32,295 nt of DNA from Steroidobacteraceae bacterium (lineage in GTDB: Bacteria > Pseudomonadota > Gammaproteobacteria > Steroidobacterales > Steroidobacteraceae): positions 1-32,295 of the forward strand of contig JALORP010000033.1 of assembly GCA_025458865.1 (NCBI GenBank). Reading direction: 5' to 3'. The notes beneath the pieces are model-generated. The model searched no databases. It was not told the DNA's origin and was given only the letters and a program-made list of their open reading frames with translations. Below are positions 1 to 6,326 of this stretch, piece by piece. A program made the position numbers and the translations under genes. How positions within the stretch are numbered: the first letter of the stretch is position 1; each line of letters opens with the position of its first letter.

Positions 1-905
1 TCTGCGGCCTTCGGCGGGAGCAGCACGTCGCGGGTGCCGGTCTTGCCGGTGACGCGCAGCGTCTTGGTGCGGTGATCGTATGAGCCGCGGGTCGCGCTGG
101 TCAGCTCGCCGGCCCGGCAGCCGGTCAGCATGGCGGCCTCGACCAGATCGCGCAGATAGCCGTCGCAGGCGTCGCGCAGGGCGGTCCGTTGCGCCTTGTC
201 GAGGTAGATGTCCCGGCGCTTCCCGGCCTTCGCAAAGGGCTTCACGTCGCGCCATTCGCGGGCCTGGTCGGTACTGACCAGGCGGTTCCTGACCGCGAGG
301 TTCAGCGCGGCCTTGACGTGCGTGATCTCGCGATTGATAGACGCCCGATCTAGGCCAGCTTCGATCAGCCTGTCGCGCCACGCCTCGAGGTCGCGCTTAC
401 GGAACTTCGACAGCGGGATCGCGGCCAGCGGGTCGGCCTTCACCTCGGCCTTGCGGGAAGACTTCTCGCGCCCGTAGACGCGGCGCTCGAACGTGCCGGC
501 GGCATTGTTGGCGGCCACGTCGCCCTTCTGACGGCGCCGATCCTCGACGTACTCCTTACAGGCGGTCGCGACGGAGGCGGCCTTGCCGTCGTCCGTCCTG
601 CCGGTGACGCCCTGGTCGCGCTCGCGGAACCAAGCGAGGGCGGCGGCGACGGCCTGGTCGTAGTCGAAGGTCGGCAGCAGCTCGCCCAGCGCCTTGTACT
701 GCTGCTGGCCGTCCTCGTCGCGGTAACGGGCGATCCATGATCCGCCGGGCTCGCCGGCCGGCGCGGTCTTGCGGAAGCCGAGGTAGCGGCCGGTCGAGAG
801 CTTCGTCCAGTAGGGCTCCCGGCGGGGCTCGAGGGTCTTTCTGTCGGTCTTGGTGTCCAGCCGTTTCCGTACGGCGGGGCGGGGGAGACGGGGCTTCTGT
901 GACAC
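1..905 (-). CDS. Tyrosine-recombinase integrase, C-terminus cut by window edge
   Basis: Site-specific recombinase of an integrated element; it would catalyse strand exchange between attP and a tRNA gene. The minus-strand frame is open for 301 codons from a GTG at 905 to the left edge. The GTG has a GAGG ribosome site 9 nt upstream and no better start in frame. The N-terminal ~100 residues look like an arm-binding domain (ends of the WIARYRDEDGQQQYKALG strand segment), followed by a SAM-like core-binding domain (LSKFRKRDLEAWRDRLIEA, ASINREITHVKAALNLA). The catalytic domain begins with MLTGCRAGELTSA, which carries the first catalytic arginine. The HxxR box and nucleophilic tyrosine lie outside the window. 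It reads away from the tRNA-Val fragment at 1043-1090, so the element extends to the left. Family assignment is firm; whether the full gene is intact cannot be seen. Confidence 0.9.
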   Translation of the reverse strand, partial: MSQKPRLPRPAVRKRLDTKTDRKTLEPRREPYWTKLSTGRYLGFRKTAPAGEPGGSWIARYRDEDGQQQYKALGELLPTFDYDQAVAAALAWFRERDQGVTGRTDDGKAASVATACKEYVEDRRRQKGDVAANNAAGTFERRVYGREKSSRKAEVKADPLAAIPLSKFRKRDLEAWRDRLIEAGLDRASINREITHVKAALNLAVRNRLVSTDQAREWRDVKPFAKAGKRRDIYLDKAQRTALRDACDGYLRDLVEAAMLTGCRAGELTSATRGSYDHRTKTLRVTGKTGTRDVLLPPKAA

Positions 906-935
906 GGTAGGGAACCTCGTACGGAATCCGTACGG
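868..935. promoter_or_regulatory. Three CGTACGG motifs around the integrase start
   Basis: CGTACGG occurs at 868-874, 918-924 and 929-935. The last two form a 17-bp interrupted palindrome (918-934, CGTACGGA-A-TCCGTACG), overlapped by the perfect palindrome TCCGTACGGA (927-936). They lie just upstream of the integrase ribosome site; the third lies inside the first codons of the gene. This arrangement suggests an operator for integrase autoregulation or for an element repressor, or recombinase/Xis binding sites. The function is inferred from position only. Confidence 0.45.
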
Positions 936-946
936 AAATGTTACAC

Positions 947-979
947 CATGCCGCTAGTGCCGGTCATGCCGTTAATGCC
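947..979. repeat. Direct repeat CATGCCGyTArTGCC, candidate arm-type att sites
   Basis: Two 15-bp copies, at 947-961 and 965-979, match at 13 of 15 positions and start 18 bp apart. They lie between the integrase start and the tRNA fragment, where arm-type binding sites of tyrosine recombinases are commonly found. A repressor operator is the alternative. Confidence 0.4.
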
Positions 980-982
980 CTA

Positions 983-1007
983 TGAAATAAGCCATTTCAG
1001 CGGCTTA
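983..1007. repeat. Overlapping inverted repeats near the att junction
   Basis: TGAAAT (983-988) and ATTTCA (994-999) form a 6-bp inverted repeat with a 5-nt spacer. TAAGCC (988-993) and GGCTTA (1002-1007) form a second, overlapping one with an 8-nt spacer. The two cannot fold at the same time. The segment is much more AT-rich than the rest of the window. It may be a protein-binding site or hairpin in the recombination region; its role is unknown. Confidence 0.35.
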
Positions 1008-1042
1008 GACGTTTCCAAGTTATTGAAAACAGCCCCTTGGGC

Positions 1043-1090
1043 ACCTTGACATGGAAGGGGTCACAGGTTCGATCCCTGTCGCGCCCACCA
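1043..1090 (+). other. attachment site: 3' half of tRNA-Val(GAC)
   Basis: This is the 3' portion of a tRNA: anticodon loop TTGACAT (anticodon GAC), stem strand GGAAG, variable GGGTC, T arm ACAGG-TTCGATC-CCTGT, acceptor strand CGCGCCC, discriminator A and encoded CCA (1088-1090). The 5' partner strands (CTTCC for the anticodon stem, GGGCGCG for the acceptor) are absent upstream; only the inner two C-G pairs of the anticodon stem could form. It is therefore not a functional tRNA but the duplicated block left when an element integrates into a tRNA gene. Identity starting in the anticodon loop and running to the 3' end is a common pattern for tyrosine integrases. The intact tRNA-Val should lie to the left of the window. 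Chromosomal sequence begins at about 1091. Confidence 0.8.
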
Positions 1091-1203
1091 ATAAAAACAA
1101 GAACTTGAGCCGGGAACTCTCGCGCGCGTCCCGCTTTCCCCCTATTGCTACGCCTGATCGATGCCGGACCGGGCGGCAGACGCCGTCCCCGCAGCCTGCA
1201 TGG

Positions 1204-2616
1204 TCATCGCGTCCGGCGCAGGCGAGTAACCGGGCGCGAGCTGGCGCGCAGCAGGTCGGCGAAGGCCCGCTGGCAGTCGCGTGCAAGCTTCTCGGTGTCC
1301 GGTATCGCCGCCTGGTTTGCGACCAGTCCGAAGTCGAGCCGGCCGTCATAGCTGACGAAGGTCACGTTGAGTCCGATACCTCCGCCGATCATCGAGACCG
1401 GGTAGAAGGCCTTGAGCCTCGCGTCGCCGAGCCACGCTGGCCGGTCGGAGAAGCGCGTGTTGGACAGGACCAGGTTGGCCGTCGGCGGCAGCGCATTGAC
1501 ACCGAGCGCGATCGCGCCTTCCTGTGCGGCGTACAGCGCGACCGCGAGATCGAGCGCGGCATCGGGCGAAAGGCCCCGCATTTCCGCTTTCGCGGCGGCC
1601 GAGTTGTTGCTGATCCTCGCGAGGCGTCGCGCCGCGCTTTCGCCGGGTCGTCCCATGGCCACGAAGACCGCGCTGACCTTGATGGTCGCTTCAGCGTCGC
1701 CCTTGTCGCGCAGGTTCACCGGACACATGCAGACGATGGGTTGCGACGGCGGGCTGCCACGGGCGGCGAGGTAGCGGGACAGGCCGGCGTCGACGATCGC
1801 CATGGCGACATCGTTCATGGTGCCGCCGAGGGCCTTGCGAATGCGCTCGACGTCGGCCGCAGTCACGGTGAAGGACGCGAACGAGCGGCGGGCGCTGAAG
1901 GGCCGGTTGGTCGGCAGCCGTGCCGAGGAGAACAGGCGGCTGCCCTGCGGCGCATCCTCCTCGGCGGCAGGCCGCAGCAGGCCGCCGAGGCGGTGCAGCG
2001 CGAATGCGGTGAGGTCACCGAGGGCACGGGCCTGCTGGCGGCCGCCCGACACGGCGCGCAGCAGGGGGTGGCGTTTCACGGTGCTCGCGCGCCGCTTGCC
2101 GGGCGGCGAGTCCAGGCCGTAGATGGCGCGCAGGTCGCGCGCACTGGGCGCGTCGTTGAACGCGGCGGCCGTGCGCGCGAGCCCCGACACGCCGTCGATG
2201 ATGGCGTGGTGTATCTGGCTGTAGAGGGCGAACCGGCCGCCGGCGAGCCCCTCTATGAACTGGATCCGGAACAGCGGCTGCTCCCGGTCGAGCGGCACTG
2301 CGTGCAGTTCCTCGACCAGCTCCCACAGTTGCGCTTCTCTGCCCGGGACGGGCAGGGCGAGGTGACGCACGTGGTAGCGCATGTCGGGCTCGGCGGCCTC
2401 ACGCCAGGTGGGCCGGCCGACGACCGGGATGACGGGAACGAGGTTGAAGGGTGGCTTCGGCTCGATGGCGCGGTAGCGGGCGACGAGCCGGGCGACGTAG
2501 TCGCGCGGTGCTCCCCGGGGAGACGCGAGGATCATCAGCGCCCCCACGTGAGAGGGCTGCGTGACGCGCTCGGCCAGCAGGAACATCAGGTCCAGTGGTG
2601 GAATTCCGCGGCTCAT
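1204..2616 (-). CDS. Wax ester synthase/diacylglycerol acyltransferase family (WS/DGAT), copy 1
   Basis: Predicted acyl-CoA-dependent acyltransferase that esterifies fatty alcohols or diacylglycerol to make storage lipid at the inner membrane. It has 470 residues, normal for the family. The N-terminal domain starts PPLDLMFLLAE and carries the active-site motif HHAIIDG (H136, H137, D141, G142), preceded by PLFRIQFIEGL. The C-terminal domain has GTMNDVAMAIV, the family's ND motif, and CPVNLRDKGD. The ATG at 2616 was chosen because the family usually begins with a few residues before this leucine-rich motif; the ribosome site is weak. It is divergent from the esterase at 2708, separated by ~90 bp. 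A second family member lies at 3654. Substrate (wax ester or triacylglycerol) cannot be told from sequence. Confidence 0.88.
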   Translation of the reverse strand: MSRGIPPLDLMFLLAERVTQPSHVGALMILASPRGAPRDYVARLVARYRAIEPKPPFNLVPVIPVVGRPTWREAAEPDMRYHVRHLALPVPGREAQLWELVEELHAVPLDREQPLFRIQFIEGLAGGRFALYSQIHHAIIDGVSGLARTAAAFNDAPSARDLRAIYGLDSPPGKRRASTVKRHPLLRAVSGGRQQARALGDLTAFALHRLGGLLRPAAEEDAPQGSRLFSSARLPTNRPFSARRSFASFTVTAADVERIRKALGGTMNDVAMAIVDAGLSRYLAARGSPPSQPIVCMCPVNLRDKGDAEATIKVSAVFVAMGRPGESAARRLARISNNSAAAKAEMRGLSPDAALDLAVALYAAQEGAIALGVNALPPTANLVLSNTRFSDRPAWLGDARLKAFYPVSMIGGGIGLNVTFVSYDGRLDFGLVANQAAIPDTEKLARDCQRAFADLLRASSRPVTRLRRTR

Positions 2617-2707
2617 CCTGGGTGCCTGCCTGGGCTACGATCGACAGTCTAGCGCCGTGCGCGCTGCCGGAGCGACCCGCTTGCGAACCCTGCGCCAACG
2701 TTTCCTG

Positions 2708-3616
2708 ATGTGGTCGCTGACCCGCTTCCTGCACGCGGTGCGCAGGCGGCTGGCCCGGGACCCTTCGCCGCTGCGGGTGCGGCGCGACATGGCCGCCTTC
2801 GACCGACGCCTGGCCGGGCTGCTGAAGGCCCGGCGGTCGCCTCCGGTGGCGCTGCCGAACTGCCTCGCGCACTGGGTCGAGTCGCAGGGCGAGCACGATC
2901 GCGTGATCCTCTACCTGCACGGCGGCGCCTTCGTCGCGGCGGCGCCCAACGCCCACGGCTTGCTGCTGGAGAAGCTCTGTGAACATGCGGGCGCCCGCGG
3001 CTTCTACGTGGACTACCGGCTCGCGCCGGAGCACGCGTTCCCGGCGGCGAGTGACGACTGCCTCGACGCCTACCGTTTCCTCCTGGATTCCGGCGTGCCT
3101 CCCGGCAGCATCGCGATCGCGGGCGACTCGGCCGGCGGCAACCTGACGCTCGGAACGACGCTTCGCATCCGTGACGGGGGGCTGCCGCTGCCGGCGGCCT
3201 TGCTGATGATGTCGCCGGTGCTCGATGCGACCTTCAGCGGCGCCTCGGTGGTGCGCAACGACGGGCTCGATCCCCTGTTCCGCGCCTCCGTGTTCGAGGC
3301 GCTCGGCAGGCAGTACGTGCCCGAGGCGTCCCGCCGGGATCCCTACGTCTCACCGATCTTCGCGGATCTTTCGGGCCTGCCGCCCTCAATGGTCCTGGTT
3401 GGAAGTTCGGAACTTCTGCTCGACGACTCGGTTCGATTCGCGCAGCGCGCGCCCGGCGCCGTCCTCGAGGTCTGGCACGCGATGCCCCACGTGTTCCCGG
3501 CGATGCACGGATTGCCCGAGGCCGCGGAGGCCATTCGAGGAATGGGGGAGTTCCTGCGCCGGCACGTCGAGCCTGCGGCTGCGGCAAACCGCGGCTCGGG
3601 CCCGGAAGTGCGCTGA
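2708..3616 (+). CDS. Alpha/beta hydrolase, HSL (hormone-sensitive lipase) family esterase
   Basis: Carboxylesterase/lipase of the bacterial HSL (type IV) group, 302 residues, as expected for the family. It has the oxyanion-hole motif HGGAF (71-75), the nucleophile elbow GDSAGG with Ser141, the acid residue in SSELLLDD (D239 or D240) and His261 in MPHVF. It sits between two WS/DGAT genes, so a role in hydrolysing or remodelling storage esters is a reasonable inference. The next gene starts 37 bp downstream in the same direction. The start is uncertain: ATG 2708 has no clear ribosome site, whereas an in-frame TTG at 2681 has GGAG 8 nt upstream. No signal peptide is seen; the N-terminus is basic and amphipathic. 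Confidence 0.88.
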   Translation: MWSLTRFLHAVRRRLARDPSPLRVRRDMAAFDRRLAGLLKARRSPPVALPNCLAHWVESQGEHDRVILYLHGGAFVAAAPNAHGLLLEKLCEHAGARGFYVDYRLAPEHAFPAASDDCLDAYRFLLDSGVPPGSIAIAGDSAGGNLTLGTTLRIRDGGLPLPAALLMMSPVLDATFSGASVVRNDGLDPLFRASVFEALGRQYVPEASRRDPYVSPIFADLSGLPPSMVLVGSSELLLDDSVRFAQRAPGAVLEVWHAMPHVFPAMHGLPEAAEAIRGMGEFLRRHVEPAAAANRGSGPEVR

Positions 3617-3653
3617 TAGACTCGGGTCATCCGGCACGCACCGGGAGGATGGA

Positions 3654-5159
3654 ATGCGCCAGCTGCGCGGCGACGACGCGCTGTTCCTGTACGCCGACAC
3701 CGGCCACTCGAACGCCAACATCACGCTGGTCAACATCTACGACCCTTCGACCGCACCCGGCGGCAAGATCCGGTTCAAGGGGCTGCTCGCGCACATCGAG
3801 AGCCGGCTGCACCTCTCTCCGATCTTCCGCCAGAAGCTGCTGCGCGTGCCGCTCGAACTCGACTACCCGTACTGGGTCGAGGACGAGCGGTTCGACCTCG
3901 AGTACCACGTCCGGCACGTGGCGCTTCCCAAGCCCGGCGACTGGCGGCAATTCTGCATCCAGGTGTCGCGCATCCACGCGCGGCCGCTCGACGTCTCGCG
4001 GCCGCTTTGGGAGATCTACCTGGTCGAGGGGCTGGACGCCTTCCTCGACCTGCCGGCCGACAGCTTCGCCCTGTTGACCAAGATCCACCATGCCGCGATC
4101 GACCTCGATGGCGGCGCCGAGATCACCACGCTCCTGCACGACACCTCGCCGAAGGTCCGCAAGCCCGAGCCGCCCGAGCCCTGGTTCCCGGCGACGCCCC
4201 CGGGATCGCTGTCGCTGGTCGCGCGCGCGGCGCTCCACAACATCGTGTCGCCGTTCGAGGTGGCCGGGCCGCTGATGCGCGCGCTGCGTCGGCTCGGTCC
4301 GCTCGTGATCGGGGCCGTGAGCGAGGCCTTCCTGCACCCGGACCGCCAGCCCGTGACGCGCTTCAACGCCGAGGTCTCGCCGCATCGCGTGTTCGAGACG
4401 CGTCGCTTCGCGCTGGAAGAGTTCCGCGAGATCCGCGCGCTCGTGCCCGGGGCGACCGTCAACGACGTGGTGCTCGCGGTGTGCGGCGGCGCGCTGCGGC
4501 GCTACCTGGAAACGCACGACGAACTCCCGCCGGCCAGCCTCGTGGCCATCGCGCCGATCTCCATCCGCAACGCCGACACCTCGTCCCGGCAGCACTCGCT
4601 GCGCATGCTGCGCGTGCCGCTCGGCACTGACATCCCCGAGCCCGTCGAGCGGCTACGTCAGCTGCACGCCCACACCTCGGGCCTCGACGACATGGCCCAG
4701 GCGATCGGGGCGCGCGAGTTGACTGACCTCAGCAAGCACGCCCCGGCGCGCACGCTCGCCACGACCGCGCGGCTCCTTTCCGGCGCGGCCCTCGGCGTCG
4801 GCCAATACGCGCCGCTGGCGAACTGCACGGTGACCAACGTGCCAGGCCCGGCCGTCCCGCTGTACCTCAACGGCGCGCGGATGACCTACTTCTCGGCCAT
4901 CATGCCGATCACCGACGGCATGGGGCTGGTGTTCGCCGTCACCAGCCACGAGGGGCGCGTCGTGATATCGCCGACCTCCTGCCGCGAGCTGATGCCGGAT
5001 CCGGAGTTCTTCGCCCTGTGCATCCGCGAGGTCTTCCAGGAGTACCTGGACCTTGCGCGCGCAGCGGCCCGGGCGCGCCCGAAAAAGCGCAAGCAGGCGC
5101 TGGCGCGCAAGCGCAAGGCTGCGGGCGCACGCCGCGCGCGGAAGCGGTCTACGGCGTGA
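3654..5159 (+). CDS. WS/DGAT family acyltransferase, copy 2, with basic C-terminal tail
   Basis: Second acyl-CoA-dependent storage-lipid acyltransferase, 501 residues. ATG 3654 has GGGAGG 5 nt upstream. It has the family layout: DALFLYAD near the start, PLWEIYLVEGL, the active-site region at 145-153, GATVNDVVLAVCGGALRRYL and the NCTVTNVPGP segment typical of the C-terminal half. Two features are odd. The catalytic motif reads HHAAID followed by L151 instead of the usual glycine (HHxxxDL). The last 34 residues (468-501) contain 16 Lys/Arg and no acidic residue, like a histone or DNA-binding tail. It is probably co-transcribed with the esterase upstream (37-bp gap). Family membership is clear; activity and substrate are open. 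Confidence 0.88.
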   Translation: MRQLRGDDALFLYADTGHSNANITLVNIYDPSTAPGGKIRFKGLLAHIESRLHLSPIFRQKLLRVPLELDYPYWVEDERFDLEYHVRHVALPKPGDWRQFCIQVSRIHARPLDVSRPLWEIYLVEGLDAFLDLPADSFALLTKIHHAAIDLDGGAEITTLLHDTSPKVRKPEPPEPWFPATPPGSLSLVARAALHNIVSPFEVAGPLMRALRRLGPLVIGAVSEAFLHPDRQPVTRFNAEVSPHRVFETRRFALEEFREIRALVPGATVNDVVLAVCGGALRRYLETHDELPPASLVAIAPISIRNADTSSRQHSLRMLRVPLGTDIPEPVERLRQLHAHTSGLDDMAQAIGARELTDLSKHAPARTLATTARLLSGAALGVGQYAPLANCTVTNVPGPAVPLYLNGARMTYFSAIMPITDGMGLVFAVTSHEGRVVISPTSCRELMPDPEFFALCIREVFQEYLDLARAAARARPKKRKQALARKRKAAGARRARKRSTA

Positions 5160-5160
5160 G

Positions 5161-5196
5161 ACAGGGGACGTCCCTTGTTTCCCGCGACGGGGAAAC
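5161..5196. repeat. Tandem hairpins, REP-like element or bidirectional terminator
   Basis: ACAGGGGACGTCCCTTGT (5161-5178) is palindromic apart from one G-T pair. It is followed by GTTTCCC (5177-5183) and GGGAAAC (5190-5196), a 7-bp stem with a 6-nt loop. The pair lies directly between two convergent genes, where a terminator for both would be expected, although no long T-run is present. The GGGGACGTCCC-type core also recalls intergenic REP/RAYT-associated palindromes. Only one copy is seen in this window. Confidence 0.45.
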
Positions 5197-5285
5197 GGGG
5201 GCGCTGGGCGTTTCCAGGCCTGGCGACGGCGCTTCGGCCCGACTCCCGGACCGGACAGGTTTGCGTCGCTCCTGGGAGGACCCCG

Positions 5286-6092
5286 CTAGGCGGGCTTGGG
5301 TAGCGCGATCATCCGCTCGTAGAGCTTGCCGAGGCGGCCGTGGGGGACGAACTTGCGCCAGCGGCCCTCCGGCTGGCTGAGCCGGTCCGCCAGCAGCCAC
5401 AGCACGACGGGATTGACGCCGAGCCCGCAGTGGCTGCCGGGGACGGCGATGTTCTCGTGGCGCGGGACGTCCGCCGGGATCACGGCCGCGTGGGGGGGCA
5501 CGACGCCGTCGGTCTCGGTGTAGATGCAGGTCGAGGGCACCGGCGGTGGCGCCTTGAGCAGCTTCGCGCGGGCCTGCGCCAGGTGCGCGATGGGTCCGAG
5601 CGGGTGCGCGATCCAGCGGTAGAGCACCTTGACCGTCGTGGGGGCCTCGACTTCGACGGGGTTCATCTGCATCGGGCTGCCGAGCGAGATGACCGTGCGC
5701 ACGCACTCGGGCGCCCGGTGGGCGATGTCGAAGGCGAAGACGCCGCCGAGGCTCCAGCCCACGACCGAGACCTTGCGGCCGGCCCGGTGGTGCATGTGCC
5801 GGACCTTCTGCTCCAGCGCCGCGACGAACTTGCGCTGGAAGCCGCGGTTGCGGCCGAGGCCCCAGGTCTCGACCTGGTAGCCGCGGGAGCGCAGGTACAG
5901 CGCGAGGGGTCCGAGCGTCGCATCGCCGACGGCGAATCCGGGCAGCAGGAGCACAGGATGGCCGTCGCCGGCGGGCGCAGTGGACAGGATCGGCCAGCTC
6001 AGGGGCAGGCTGCCGAATTCCAGCAGCGCCCGCCACTCGAGCAGGGTGTAGAGGCGGCTCGGCGGTCCCTGCCGTACCGGGCCAGCTGACAT
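5286..6092 (-). CDS. Alpha/beta hydrolase, PHA-synthase/lysophospholipase-like
   Basis: Predicted serine hydrolase of 268 residues. It has the oxyanion region VLLLPGFAVGD, the nucleophile elbow GWSLGG (Ser114), an acid in ETDGVVPP and His in GSHCGLGVNP, so a complete triad can be placed. The start at 6092 (MSAGPVRQ) is preceded by a GGGGGG run 7 nt upstream; the longer frame up to 6224 adds only low-complexity residues. It converges with the second WS/DGAT and is divergent from thrS. Its place at the edge of the lipid block suggests an acyl-ester substrate, but this is inference. The gene has no signal peptide, so it is probably cytoplasmic. Confidence 0.8.
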   Translation of the reverse strand: MSAGPVRQGPPSRLYTLLEWRALLEFGSLPLSWPILSTAPAGDGHPVLLLPGFAVGDATLGPLALYLRSRGYQVETWGLGRNRGFQRKFVAALEQKVRHMHHRAGRKVSVVGWSLGGVFAFDIAHRAPECVRTVISLGSPMQMNPVEVEAPTTVKVLYRWIAHPLGPIAHLAQARAKLLKAPPPVPSTCIYTETDGVVPPHAAVIPADVPRHENIAVPGSHCGLGVNPVVLWLLADRLSQPEGRWRKFVPHGRLGKLYERMIALPKPA

Positions 6093-6326
6093 CAGTGAAC
6101 CCCCCAGGCCGGTCCACTCGGGACCTCCTGAGGCAGAGCCTAGCGCATGAGCAGTTGCTCGAGCGACTCCGCAGTTCACGCAGTGGCCGCCACTCACGGC
6201 CTGCCGGTCCCGTCCCTGCGTCAAACCGCGGCCGCCGTGCTACGATTTGCGGCTTTCCGGAGCGAACGGCTTCCGGGCCGGCGCGGCCCGCCAGCGTGCG
6301 GTCTCGAGCAACGTGGAGTCGACAGA

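Noticed and set aside
1043-1090. A complete tRNA gene
   Set aside because: The 5' acceptor and D arm are missing and the outer anticodon-stem pairs cannot form; only the 3' part of tRNA-Val is present.
2636-2641. Promoter -10 (TACGAT) before the HSL-type esterase
   Set aside because: No matching -35, and it would not settle the start-codon choice.
1051-2652. Long plus-strand open frame (533 codons) through the WS/DGAT gene
   Set aside because: Antisense shadow of the minus-strand acyltransferase; no recognisable protein features, and it starts inside the tRNA fragment.
6218-6246. Promoter before thrS (TACGAT at 6241-6246)
   Set aside because: The -10-like hexamer lacks a credible -35 at the right distance; position is plausible but support is too thin to list.
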